Assembly (NCBI GenBank): GCA_039793985.1
Contig: JBAMMC010000020.1
Coordinates: 1 to 44,609, forward strand
Direction of reading: 5' to 3'
Length of the DNA stretch: 44,609 bases
Source: ARK-14 sp002899805
GTDB taxonomy: Archaea > Thermoproteota > Thermoprotei_A > Sulfolobales > Fervidicoccaceae
Part shown: one piece after another, positions 14,864-23,739 of the stretch
How the letters are laid out: the number at the start of each line of letters is the position of its first letter
How positions within the stretch are numbered: position 1 is the first letter of the stretch
Notes under the pieces: generated by a model
Told to the model about the DNA's origin: nothing
Seen by the model: only the letters and a program-made list of their open reading frames with translations
The model's database searches: none
Translations under genes and position numbers: made by a program

Positions 14864-15910
14864 ATGCTTTCACCGCAGCTAGTTAATGCTATCATTTACT
14901 GTTCAATACTTTCTCTGTTGAGCTTAGGGCTCTCTCTCACATACTCTGTGACCAAAGTTCCAAACTTTGCCCAGGCTAGCTTCGCGGTCTTGGGAGCATA
15001 TGTCACTTGGACTCTGGTCAGCTTGAGCAGACTCTCTGTTGTAGAGAACATGCTCTCGTCAAATCCACAGGCAATGAATGCAGCAATTTATAGCTACACG
15101 ATCCCTCCCCAGACCTATCTAGAATTCCTCATCCTTTCATTCCTCATTGTGGGAGCGACAGCAGTTCTACAGTACCTCATGGTATTGAGACCTCTGAAGA
15201 ATAGAGGAGGAAGTCCAACAGCTCTCATGATAGCAACAATAGGGGTCGATATGCTCCTCTTCTCTATCATCAACATATATGTGGACTCCATGTCTTCTCA
15301 TCTTCTCTCCGAAGTCTCTTCTCTATCAGAGAGGCTGGGATACAGCATACCGCTTCGCCTGGATGCTAGGGACTTCACTTTCTACAGCTACGACCTCATG
15401 AGCAGCTCCGGGCTTCAAAGAGCCATCATAATTTCTCCCCTGCTCCTCATCGTGATCCTCATCTCTCTGGAGATGATCCTGAAGAAGACGAAGTTCGGCA
15501 TAGCACTCAGAGCGGTGGTTGAGAACCCGAACCTCTCGGGAGTCATAGGAGTCAACGTGGAACTGGCTAACATTGCTGCTTGGTTCATCTCCGGAGGGGT
15601 CTCAGGGATGGCGGGATCTCTAATCCCCCTCAAATTCTATACCAATACTTCGATAGGCATTACCCTCATTGTAAGCATATTCGCCTCGAGTATATTGGGA
15701 GGCATAGCATCGCTCTATGGCTCAATAGCTGGAGGTTTCATTGTTGGAGTGAGCGAGACGATCTTCCTGGGATATATCACTCAACTGACTGGTTTGAGCC
15801 CTGCCTATAGACCCGTGATTCCTCTGATTATTATGACCATCATGCTCATTATATTCCCCAAAGGACTAGCTGGCATAGACTTCAGTAACCTCAGGAGGAG
15901 GCTGAAGTGA
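14864..15910 (+). CDS. Branched-chain amino acid ABC permease (LivH type)
   Basis: 348 aa with about 8 membrane segments. It starts LVNAIIYCSILSLLSLGLSLTYSVTKVPNFAQASF, and near residues 206-225 has KKTKFGIALRAVVENPNLSG, the cytoplasmic EAA-like loop that docks the ATPase. The GGGAGAT ribosome site precedes the ATG, and a TATA-like ATATAAG at about 14810 suggests that the permeases may also have their own promoter. It pairs with the next gene to form the heterodimeric pore. Typical LivH proteins are about 290-310 aa; the extra length lies in the first third. Confidence 0.92.
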   Translation: MLSPQLVNAIIYCSILSLLSLGLSLTYSVTKVPNFAQASFAVLGAYVTWTLVSLSRLSVVENMLSSNPQAMNAAIYSYTIPPQTYLEFLILSFLIVGATAVLQYLMVLRPLKNRGGSPTALMIATIGVDMLLFSIINIYVDSMSSHLLSEVSSLSERLGYSIPLRLDARDFTFYSYDLMSSSGLQRAIIISPLLLIVILISLEMILKKTKFGIALRAVVENPNLSGVIGVNVELANIAAWFISGGVSGMAGSLIPLKFYTNTSIGITLIVSIFASSILGGIASLYGSIAGGFIVGVSETIFLGYITQLTGLSPAYRPVIPLIIMTIMLIIFPKGLAGIDFSNLRRRLK

Positions 15911-15911
15911 T

Positions 15912-16979
15912 ATGCCCCTGGAATCATTCCAACTCCTCTTAACCATCGCCTCCATGACCTTCATTTACCTGATAGTTGTGACGAGCCTAAACTTGGAGGC
16001 TGGTTTTCTCGGACTGCCGAACTTCGGGAAAATGCTCGCAGTTATTTCTGGTGCTCTCTTCACAGCATGGTTTTCACCCAGGATGGGGGTCCTTCTCTAC
16101 AACCTAGCGCATCCAGGCTCTCAAATATATGTGACTGACTACGTTGTGCAGAGCAATTCAATCGTTACAACTCTTAACCCTTGGCTCGCCGGTTCCCCAT
16201 TCAGCGCAGCCCTCCTCTTTCTGATAACCATATCATTATCGAGCCTCGTTGGGGGTCTGATCGGTCTCATAAGCGTTATACCATCCGTGAGGCTAAGGGA
16301 AGACTATCTTGGCATAACTCTCTTGGCGATGGCCGAGACAGCGAGGGTCATTGGTTACAACTATGAGCCGATAGCTGGGGGGACATCTGGGGTTCAAATT
16401 CCAGACCCCTTTTTCGGTTTCGGCGACAGCAGATATCTATATTATGTTGCCATTTTGGCTCCAATATCTGCTGCGGTGTTCCTCCTATATAGGAGGATGC
16501 AGAACTCGCCCTTCGGAAGGGCCTTGAAGTCCATAAGGGAAAACGAGGATGCAGCAAGCTCTCTGGGAAAGGATATCGTGAAGAGCCGAGCGGTAACGAT
16601 CTTCATAGGTTCTGCAACAGCAGCTCTGGCAGGAAGCCTATATGCTTACTATACGCTGGGGGTCATAGCAACTGCCTACGATAGATTCTCGTGGACCTTC
16701 TGGCCGTGGGTCATGATGATGCTTGGAGGGATGGGGACAAACTTAGGACCTCTCGTGGGAGCATTCACGTTCGTAACAGCGAGGACGCTGATATATACAT
16801 ACAAGCAGATGCTGTCGAGCTTTCTGCCTTTCAATGTTGTATGGCTCGACTATTTGCTGCTCAGCCTCTCGATAATATTCATATTGTTGATAAAGCCCAA
16901 CGGGCTAATTAAGGAAAGACCGCTGATATTCTTCAAGGTAATTGAAAGAAAGGGAGATGCTTCGAAAGAGAAGGCTTGA
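15912..16979 (+). CDS. Branched-chain amino acid ABC permease (LivM type)
   Basis: 355 aa, about 9 membrane segments. Recognised by LNLEAGFLGLPNFGKMLAV at the start, VRLREDYLGITLLAMAE near 120-136, and NSPFGRALKSIRENEDAASSLGKD near 194-217, the ATPase-docking loop of LivM. Start and stop codons of the two permease genes are separated by one base (TGATATG), so they are cotranslated. No LivG or LivF ATPase follows: the next genes are a tRNA and an MscS channel, so the ATPases must be encoded elsewhere. Confidence 0.93.
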   Translation: MPLESFQLLLTIASMTFIYLIVVTSLNLEAGFLGLPNFGKMLAVISGALFTAWFSPRMGVLLYNLAHPGSQIYVTDYVVQSNSIVTTLNPWLAGSPFSAALLFLITISLSSLVGGLIGLISVIPSVRLREDYLGITLLAMAETARVIGYNYEPIAGGTSGVQIPDPFFGFGDSRYLYYVAILAPISAAVFLLYRRMQNSPFGRALKSIRENEDAASSLGKDIVKSRAVTIFIGSATAALAGSLYAYYTLGVIATAYDRFSWTFWPWVMMMLGGMGTNLGPLVGAFTFVTARTLIYTYKQMLSSFLPFNVVWLDYLLLSLSIIFILLIKPNGLIKERPLIFFKVIERKGDASKEKA

Positions 16980-17045
16980 ATCTATTTAGCATCCCCCTTA
17001 TTCTAAATTTTCAACTGTAAAAACAGGTCATAAATGAAGAGGGAG

Positions 17046-17155
17046 TGCCGCGGCCGGGATTCGAACCCGGGACCTCCGGATATCTCAGGAGCGACCTATT
17101 TGGGTTGAAAACCCCGTATGAGTCCGGCGCTCCACCAAGGCTGAGCTACCGCGGC
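17046..17155 (-). tRNA. tRNA with CAT anticodon (elongator Met likely) and a 35-nt intron
   Basis: Acceptor GCCGCGG pairs with CCGCGGC; the T arm is CCGGG/TTCGAAT/CCCGG; the D arm is GCTC/GAGC. The anticodon arm is CCGGA-CTCATA-intron-A-TCCGG, anticodon CAT. After intron removal the mature arm reads CCGGACTCATAATCCGG, the common form in archaeal elongator Met tRNAs. A tRNA-Ile2(CAT) that would be the substrate of TiaS shares this anticodon and cannot be excluded without comparison to the genome's other CAT tRNAs. CCA is not encoded. Confidence 0.9.
17082..17116 (-). other. tRNA intron, canonical bulge-helix-bulge
   Basis: 35 nt inserted after position 37. The splice sites form a canonical motif: exon stem CCGGA/TCCGG, a 3-nt bulge (AT^A), a 4-bp central helix CTCA/TGAG, a 3-nt bulge (TA^C) and an inner helix GGGG/CTCC. 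This should be cut by the archaeal splicing endonuclease. Confidence 0.9.
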
Positions 17156-17229
17156 TTCGTTGCTAAAGAAGGTATGCAAATTGAACCTTAAAAAAATTAA
17201 TGACATGGAGAAAACTCTATGTGGAAAGA

Positions 17230-17865
17230 TCAGCCCTTTTGGGCGCTTTCATGGATCACGATCTTCTGCCCTATCATTGTGTTGTTCGGTATGAGAACCA
17301 TATTGCCATCTTTCCTCTTAACAATAGTAAAGAGAGTTCCGATATCGGTGACCTGAACTTCGCTCTCTCCCGCAGCATCGATACTATCCCCTATCTTGAA
17401 TGGCCTAGCTAGGAGAACAAATATACCCGCTACAGCCTGTCCGAGAACCTGTTGCGTAGCGTAACCAACGATCATTCCAATGAAGCCGCCCAGAGCTACT
17501 CCAGAGGCCCCACCTGCTGCGCTTCCGCCGACCCCCGCTATAAGGGCAGCTATGCCAAGAATTCTCACCAAGCTCCTGACGGCTCCAGCAGCAGAGATAC
17601 CGTATTTGGGCTTCAACATGGCGTAGAAGGCATTAGCTGTTGAAGACACTATCAACCATCCCAGGATCAGGACGAGAATGGCGTTAATGTATGGATAGTA
17701 GTCCTTCAGCACTATTATGTTCCCCATTTGTGGAAACGTTGCGGCTATTTGTGGGATGATGATGTTGAAGAAGTAGTTTACTACTGCTAGTATGATAGCT
17801 ACGAGGATGATGTATATTATCAGTTTCGAAAGCGACCTTCCAAAACCATCGGATTCCTTCGACAT
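17230..17865 (-). CDS. MscS-family mechanosensitive channel, short
   Basis: 211 aa from the ATG after a GAGGTG site; a GTG nine nt upstream is possible. Three membrane segments: about residues 15-40, 58-80 and 95-150. The pore-lining stretch LGGFIGMIVGYATQQVLGQAVAGIFVLLARPFKIGD is the MscS signature (split: GYATQQVLGQAVAG then LLARPFKIGD). After it comes a short beta domain (TLFTIVKRKDGNMVLIPNN) but no long C-terminal vestibule. The channel releases solutes on osmotic down-shock. The protein is shorter than E. coli MscS (286 aa), as in several archaeal homologues. Confidence 0.9.
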   Translation of the reverse strand: MSKESDGFGRSLSKLIIYIILVAIILAVVNYFFNIIIPQIAATFPQMGNIIVLKDYYPYINAILVLILGWLIVSSTANAFYAMLKPKYGISAAGAVRSLVRILGIAALIAGVGGSAAGGASGVALGGFIGMIVGYATQQVLGQAVAGIFVLLARPFKIGDSIDAAGESEVQVTDIGTLFTIVKRKDGNMVLIPNNTMIGQKIVIHESAQKG

Positions 17866-18175
17866 AGTCAACACCTCTATATATTTGCAATAAAAAATTT
17901 AAAAAGTTTTTGAGTTTACCATATATTTATAAAATAACTATCATTTGAAAGCTATGGGTTCTGAGATGTGTAGCCATCAATAGAAAAGCGCATCGTTGAG
18001 GTTTTGTTGAGATTTTCAGCCCAGAGCTCTCCTCAATTTCATCTGAGTCTTCGCCTCTTTATTTGAATCTATCCTTCTATGAAGGGTGGCGTCGAAGCTT
18101 TTCTAAGCTTGTAGGAAGAAACTAATAGCTATCTGAAATTTTATCGAAAGACCTTGCTCTCAATGTCGAAAGCCC
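17866..18175. other. 310-nt gap without a convincing gene
   Basis: AT-rich near the mscS start (probable promoter, minus strand), then mixed sequence. On the minus strand about 17960-18070 reads as a broken frame with coding-like segments (GEDSDEIEESSGLK), interrupted by stops. It may be a gene relic; no RNA was recognised. Confidence 0.3.
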
Positions 18176-18535
18176 TCATGTGGATGTAGAAAGCTTCAAA
18201 GCGACATTCGAAACGAAATCACCTGGATTGTAAATCATGATGCATAGTTCTCTATAACCATATCCAATATATTCCGAAAAATCAGCGCTTGTAGTGAGGT
18301 TAGTGAAGATGACGAGTCCATTTTCCTTTACCATTACACTGATTGGTTTGTCCGAGCTTATGCTAAGAGAGATATTCGTGAACCTCAACATATAGCACAG
18401 GTTTTCGCTTGAATGAGCCTGAACTTTCAGCATGGTCTCTAGACCAAATGGGCTCGGAAGATGAGATAAGATAGCTAAGCTTACTACTACAATAAAAACT
18501 AAAGCAAAAACCCCGTGGTTTTTTATTGAAAACAT
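18176..18535 (-). CDS. Small secreted or anchored protein, unknown
   Basis: 119 aa. Residues about 8-27 (VFALVFIVVVSLAILSHL) form a signal peptide or N-terminal anchor after a short basic start (KNH). The rest is a short beta-rich domain with two Cys (about residues 47 and 98), which could form a disulfide outside the cell. There is no recognised family. An AT-rich region with a possible TATA element lies upstream. It is bounded by an mscS gene on one side and a divergent metallo-hydrolase gene on the other. Confidence 0.6.
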   Translation of the reverse strand: MFSIKNHGVFALVFIVVVSLAILSHLPSPFGLETMLKVQAHSSENLCYMLRFTNISLSISSDKPISVMVKENGLVIFTNLTTSADFSEYIGYGYRELCIMIYNPGDFVSNVALKLSTST

Positions 18536-18693
18536 TTCTCTCGCTTAGTAATAATATTAGAAAATATACCAATTAATAACTTTATTTCTAAAGAAAAGAC
18601 GAATAAAACCCGGATCTCTCATTTTGTTTTTTATAACAATCCTTTAGAATAGCTTTAATTAGAGCTTCGCAGAATATATTGTTGTGATAAAGT

Positions 18694-19572
18694 ATGATAG
18701 AGGGGGAAGTAGAGAGAGTCAATATCAAAGTGCTAGCAGATAATGTCGTGGGTTTCAGAGGAAGGCTTCTGGGACAGCATGGAGCTTCTTATTACGTGGA
18801 AGTATACTCGGGGGGCTCAACCAAGAGGATCCTTGTAGACAGTGGATGGAATGGGGATGCGCTCCTATTCAATATGAAAGCCTTGAATTTAGACCCGAGA
18901 AGCATCGATGCCATCGTGATCACACATGGACACTGGGATCACACTGGCGGTCTGGTCAAAGTCCTCGAGGGCTCGGCGGGCAAGACGATTCCCATAATAA
19001 TGCATCCATATGCGATGAAAACAACATTCATCTCTGAACCATCTCTTCGCCCAGTCGGGATCGTCTCTTTCGGTGACCTGGGAGAGCTCAAAAAACTCGG
19101 TGGTTATCCGATACTCTCCAAGGATCCCGTTAAGATAGCTCCCGGTGTAGCCACGACCGGGGAGATAGAGAGGAAAAACGATTTCGAGAGGGTTGAGGAG
19201 AACTATATCTTTGTGGATGAAGATGGGAAACTGAGGCACGATGATATATTGGACGATATAGCTCTTGTCATTAAGTTCAAGGATGGGGTAGGCGTTATAA
19301 CAGGCTGTGGGCATTCTGGAATCGTCAATATCCTTGAAAAGGCAATTTCGCTCTCAAACTCTGAGAGAGTGAAGTTCGTGCTGGGAGGCTTCCACCTCTC
19401 AGAGGCATCAGAAGAGAGGATCTCGAAGACGATTCAATCTCTCTCATCTCTGAACATCGAAAACATCTACGCTGGGCACTGCACCGGAATGAGAGCTATA
19501 TGTGAGATGCGGAGAGCTTTCGGCACAAAGTTCAAGCAGATCCACGTGGGCATGGAGATAGAGATGGGTTAA
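18694..19572 (+). CDS. Metallo-beta-lactamase-fold hydrolase of the COG1237 type
   Basis: 292 aa. The metal-binding motif VITHGHWDHTGGL is at about residues 73-85, with further ligands in GCGHSG (about 206-211) and AGHCTG (about 258-263). The arrangement matches a group named after MJ0301, annotated as 7,8-dihydropterin-6-yl-methyl-4-(beta-D-ribofuranosyl)aminobenzene 5'-phosphate synthase. That activity belongs to the methanopterin route and fits the beta-RFAP synthase gene at 9.1-10.0 kb, but the annotation of this group is tentative. The ATG lies after GTTGTGAT; the gene is monocistronic. Confidence 0.85.
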   Translation: MIEGEVERVNIKVLADNVVGFRGRLLGQHGASYYVEVYSGGSTKRILVDSGWNGDALLFNMKALNLDPRSIDAIVITHGHWDHTGGLVKVLEGSAGKTIPIIMHPYAMKTTFISEPSLRPVGIVSFGDLGELKKLGGYPILSKDPVKIAPGVATTGEIERKNDFERVEENYIFVDEDGKLRHDDILDDIALVIKFKDGVGVITGCGHSGIVNILEKAISLSNSERVKFVLGGFHLSEASEERISKTIQSLSSLNIENIYAGHCTGMRAICEMRRAFGTKFKQIHVGMEIEMG

Positions 19573-19650
19573 CCTCTCGAGCTCCCAGAACATCTTTTTT
19601 ATTTTATTGTGAGCAGATATGCAAAAACAATTCAATTGTGGTGACCGGAA

Positions 19651-22263
19651 ATAGCTGGACCAAGCCTCAAGATATTGCTCTTCGTTGCTCTTCTCGCCCT
19701 TGCTGTGACAATCGGGAGAACAGTGCATGCTCAAACTGGAGGAGTTGAGCTATTCCAGTGCTACAGCGATAAAATAGACCTCACCTATTGGCATGAGCAG
19801 CAAGGGAGCCTCAAACCAGGTTTTGAGTTATTCTATACTTACAACTTCTCACTTCCCGGTCCTCTCAACATAACTCTCACCCCTCATGCGACATCCACGC
19901 AACCTATCGAAATTGTGGTGATCGATGCGAGAAGCGGACAATACCTCTACAGGAGCTCTCCCTCCACATCCCTCACCTTCACAGCTACATTGAATCTGAC
20001 TTCACCCACATCTGTAGAGATAGGTATATACAACCCAGGACAGATCTCAGCAGACTACGGTGGAGTGATCTACATCTCGTTTTGCGGAACTCCTGCTGTT
20101 GCGAAGTGGATAGAAGACAACATCAAGCTGAACCCGAGCTCTATGGGCAATGCAGCTCCCATCGGCATAGCAGACTACGGTGCAATGCTCTTAGCTGGGG
20201 AAGCAACATTCTACAGAATTAGCACAGACTCCGTTAGGGGGATAGTCAATATTAGCTCCGATATCTACGCGACATCCTATTATGAAAACGGAACAATGGC
20301 TTTTTCTGGCTTCACCGTTCAGCTCAACGCATTTCTCTCAGTAAATCTTGCCGATGGAAATAAGCAGTTCTACTGGCTCCAGAACGTTCTCGATTGGAAG
20401 AGCAGCTATGGTTCGTTGTTGGGGTATATAGACAACGTCTGGAACGAAACATCCTCGGTCTCTACATTTTCGAGTGGAAACATCGCTGGAAGGGGAGGTA
20501 TCTTTTTTTCTGGAAGGGGGGCTGGGGAACAGTACTATGCATACGGAATGGGAGGTACTCTTCAGCCGGGTTCCCACCAACTCACCATAGCGGTACATGG
20601 ATATGGAGGGGGATTGAGGGTGGACTTCTACGTAGACAGCAATCTCTACGATACTGTAATTATAACTCCCTATACACGGATAACAAGTGCGAACATAGTG
20701 GTGGATCCCTCCATCAGAACAGGATACAGGATTTCGCCCGACCTGGAGCTTGTATTCGCAGGTTTCTCTTCAAGTGAGCCCATTGCTGTCCTATCGAAGG
20801 GAACAGTACAGCTATCCCTATTCTACAACTCATCTGGGAAATGGCTACCACCTTTCGCAGCTTGGAGCATAGGAGCCTCCACGTTTGAGAGGGCAATAGC
20901 TAGTGCAGTGGGAGGCTCCAGCGGCACCGTTTCCATATTTCCAGGGAATCCTTCAAAGTATGAGCTTTGGTCTGGAGCTGTGGTTGTGGTAACTCCCTAC
21001 GGGACCTTTTTCCAGAATGACGGAAATATCACTCAATACCTGAAGGAGATCGATTTCGGCAATGGGACTAAGCTCGCCAATCCTGTGGCCTATATAAACG
21101 GAGTCAGGGTTCAGGAAAACACTGTCCCCTTGGGCTCAGTGGTCGTTGTTGAATATACGAGGGAGTACCATGTCACAATGAACTCTACCTTAGGTAAATT
21201 TGAAATCTGGGTCCCAGAGCAGACTCCATTGAAAGGGCTGTTGAATGAGACGATAATCATTTCTCCAAATGTTAGGCTCGTTCTCGAGGAGACATATGCA
21301 AATGGAGTCGAGGTCAATTACAACAGCTATCTTATAGATGGACCAACAAATGTGACTTTAATTTATTCGAGGGAATTCTTGATTTCCCTCTACTCGAATC
21401 TCGGCAGGGAAGAGCTTTGGGTCAAAGAAGGGGAGAACCTGGCTTCGGTAGTTCCAACGATAAAGAGCCTCGGAAACGGTACAGCATTCGTCCTCGTTTC
21501 CCTTTACTTCGATGGGAAGCAGGTGGATCCTTCAAGCTTCAGTATAAGTTCTCCGGGCAACTTAAATGCATCTTACTCTCTAGCCTATCAGGTCAAACTA
21601 ATCGGCCCCACAAACTCAACGGAACTCTGGATCCTCTCAGGCTCCCAGTTGGACCTCCATCCCCAGGCCATTATATTGCTCGGAAACAATACTAGGCTTG
21701 TCTTCATGGGAGCAGAGGACTCCAGCGGTAGGAACATCACTTTTCCCCTGAAAATTACTTCTCCAGCAGCGATAGAGCTCATATATGGGAGAGAGTATCT
21801 CGTGAGCATCGAGCTCTACAAGGGGAACTTCAGCGAATGGGTTCCAGAGGGAAATATCTTGAACCTGAGCCAAGCCGAACTTCTGAAAGAGGGGAAGAGC
21901 TACATATATGGATATTCGATCACACTATTACTCCGCTATATTGTGACCCCCAGCGGCATCATTCTTCCAAATTCTACAGTCAATGGACCGATCGATGGAA
22001 AGGCTATTTACTCGGCATTTGCTGACATAAAAACAGAATTTCTGGGGATTCCCAATTTCTTTTCCTTCTCAGTATTATCATGTGGATCCCAAAGCAACCA
22101 GAGCATCTCTTTCCTATCATCGGAGCAGACACTCACTATCGAAGATCCGAGATCCTTCCAATGCAGCGTTGATGTTCCAATCTCTCTCCCCCTCCCTCTA
22201 GCAGCAGCCCTTGTAATGGTTTTTCTGGGAATAGCTTTTGCTAGGAGAAAAATGAAACAATAA
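19651..22263 (+). CDS. Large surface protein with C-terminal repeats and anchor
   Basis: About 870 aa if it starts at the ATA codon at 19651, 862 aa if at the TTG at 19675. With ATA the start reads M-AGPSLKILLFVALLALAV, a proper signal peptide with a Lys, ending at HAQ, and a GGTGA site lies 6 nt before it; the TTG has neither. The extracellular part is Gly/Ser/Asn rich with many N-x-S/T sites. Residues about 490-790 hold four or five repeats of about 75-85 residues marked by YxREYxVSI-like and ELWV/EWVPEG motifs. The last 25 residues are a membrane helix followed by RRKMKQ. It resembles S-layer or thermopsin-adjacent surface proteins of crenarchaea; no protease motif was seen. Confidence 0.85.
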   Translation: MAGPSLKILLFVALLALAVTIGRTVHAQTGGVELFQCYSDKIDLTYWHEQQGSLKPGFELFYTYNFSLPGPLNITLTPHATSTQPIEIVVIDARSGQYLYRSSPSTSLTFTATLNLTSPTSVEIGIYNPGQISADYGGVIYISFCGTPAVAKWIEDNIKLNPSSMGNAAPIGIADYGAMLLAGEATFYRISTDSVRGIVNISSDIYATSYYENGTMAFSGFTVQLNAFLSVNLADGNKQFYWLQNVLDWKSSYGSLLGYIDNVWNETSSVSTFSSGNIAGRGGIFFSGRGAGEQYYAYGMGGTLQPGSHQLTIAVHGYGGGLRVDFYVDSNLYDTVIITPYTRITSANIVVDPSIRTGYRISPDLELVFAGFSSSEPIAVLSKGTVQLSLFYNSSGKWLPPFAAWSIGASTFERAIASAVGGSSGTVSIFPGNPSKYELWSGAVVVVTPYGTFFQNDGNITQYLKEIDFGNGTKLANPVAYINGVRVQENTVPLGSVVVVEYTREYHVTMNSTLGKFEIWVPEQTPLKGLLNETIIISPNVRLVLEETYANGVEVNYNSYLIDGPTNVTLIYSREFLISLYSNLGREELWVKEGENLASVVPTIKSLGNGTAFVLVSLYFDGKQVDPSSFSISSPGNLNASYSLAYQVKLIGPTNSTELWILSGSQLDLHPQAIILLGNNTRLVFMGAEDSSGRNITFPLKITSPAAIELIYGREYLVSIELYKGNFSEWVPEGNILNLSQAELLKEGKSYIYGYSITLLLRYIVTPSGIILPNSTVNGPIDGKAIYSAFADIKTEFLGIPNFFSFSVLSCGSQSNQSISFLSSEQTLTIEDPRSFQCSVDVPISLPLPLAAALVMVFLGIAFARRKMKQ

Positions 22264-22312
22264 TAATCCCTCCGAGCTCCACATTAATCTCAGGGGCTGT
22301 GATTTGGATACG

Positions 22313-23737
22313 ATGCCGCAATTGAAGGTCTTCAATACAGCTACAAAGAAGCTGGAGGAATTCGAGACATTCACGCCAGGAGTAGTTAGGATGTATGTTT
22401 GCGGTCCAACAGTCTACGACAGATCTCATTTAGGTCACGCCAGAACGTACATTGCCTTCGATGCAATCAAGAGATACTTATCTCTCAGGGGCTATCATGT
22501 TATCCACGTGCAGAACATAACCGATATCGATGATAAGATAATAAAGAAGGCTCAAGATACTGGGAGGAACTGGAGCGATGTCGCTGAGGAGAACATCAGG
22601 AGCTATCTGGAAGTCCTGAAGAAACTTGGAATCCGCCCCACCCTTTCTCCTAGGGTGACTTACCACATCAGCGAGATAATCGCCGCGATAGAGAAGTTGA
22701 TAGAGTTGGGCTTCGCCTATGAGTCCAACGGCAGCGTTTACTTCGATGTATCGAAATACGATCGCTACGGAGAGCTCTCTGGAAGGAGGAGTGCAGAGAG
22801 CTGGAGGCAGGAAGAAGACGTCCTCAGAGAAAAGAGGAACCCCTTCGACTTCGCGCTATGGAAGAGAATGAAGGAGGGCGAACCGCACTGGAGCAGTCCT
22901 TGGGGAGAGGGGAGACCCGGGTGGCACATAGAATGCAGCGTCATGTCTTCTAGGTATCTAGGTGTTCCCATAGACATACATGGAGGAGGGGGGGACCTCA
23001 TATTCCCGCATCACGAGAACGAAAAGGCTCAATCGGAGGCACTTTTCGGGATTAAACCATGGGTGAGGTATTGGATGCATACAGGGATGCTCACTATCAG
23101 AGGAGAAAAGATGAGCAAAAGTTTGGGGAACATGGTGTACATAGATGAGGTTCTAGACCGATGGAGCCCAGAAGTAATAAGGATATGGGTATTGAGCTCC
23201 CACTATCGGAGCCAGCTGGAGTTCAACGAGGACTCATTGAAACAGCACGAGTCCAGTCAGCTCAGACTCTCCACAGCTTACAGGGAGCTCAAATCAATTT
23301 TGGAAGAAGCTCAGCAGGATTTCCGGCTGAGTGAAGAGGATGTGAAGGTCTTGAGAGAGATCGAAACCCTCCATAGAGAGTTTCATGAAGCGATGAGTGA
23401 AGATTTCAACACTGCGGAAGCGCTGAAGAGCGTGAGGAGGGCAACTGACATATACTTCTCGAAGATCAGAGAAAGGGAGACCCATGCTCCAGCCCTGCAG
23501 CTCTTTTCCTTCCTCGAGGAGGCAAATTACATTTTTGGATTTGTGAAACCGGAGGAAGCGAGGGTTGGGGAGGACGCGAGGTTGAGGGAAATGATAGAAC
23601 TTCTCATAGAAGTTAGGAAAAGGTTGAGGGAGAGAGGCATATACGATCTGGCCGATAAGATAAGGAGCTCTCTTGGAGAGATGGGGGTGGAGCTGCAGGA
23701 CAGCGGGCTGGAGACAAGATACATATTGAGGAAGTAG
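22313..23737 (+). CDS. cysS: Cysteinyl-tRNA synthetase
   Basis: 474 aa from the ATG (a TTG nine nt upstream is an alternative). A class I synthetase: CGPTVYDRSHLGHARTY is the HIGH region at about residues 27-43 with the zinc Cys; WHIECSVMS, GGGGDLIFPHHENE and the KMSKSLGN loop (about 265-272) complete the catalytic core. The C-terminal DALR-like helical part is present, so length is normal. It charges tRNA-Cys directly, so the organism does not depend on the Sep-tRNA route. It is followed by the methyltransferase gene after 2 nt. Confidence 0.96.
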   Translation: MPQLKVFNTATKKLEEFETFTPGVVRMYVCGPTVYDRSHLGHARTYIAFDAIKRYLSLRGYHVIHVQNITDIDDKIIKKAQDTGRNWSDVAEENIRSYLEVLKKLGIRPTLSPRVTYHISEIIAAIEKLIELGFAYESNGSVYFDVSKYDRYGELSGRRSAESWRQEEDVLREKRNPFDFALWKRMKEGEPHWSSPWGEGRPGWHIECSVMSSRYLGVPIDIHGGGGDLIFPHHENEKAQSEALFGIKPWVRYWMHTGMLTIRGEKMSKSLGNMVYIDEVLDRWSPEVIRIWVLSSHYRSQLEFNEDSLKQHESSQLRLSTAYRELKSILEEAQQDFRLSEEDVKVLREIETLHREFHEAMSEDFNTAEALKSVRRATDIYFSKIRERETHAPALQLFSFLEEANYIFGFVKPEEARVGEDARLREMIELLIEVRKRLRERGIYDLADKIRSSLGEMGVELQDSGLETRYILRK

Positions 23738-23739
23738 CA

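Noticed and set aside
17940..18100. A possible C/D box small RNA in this gap.
   Set aside because: ATGA- and CTGA-like words occur, but not as a proper C/D plus C'/D' set.
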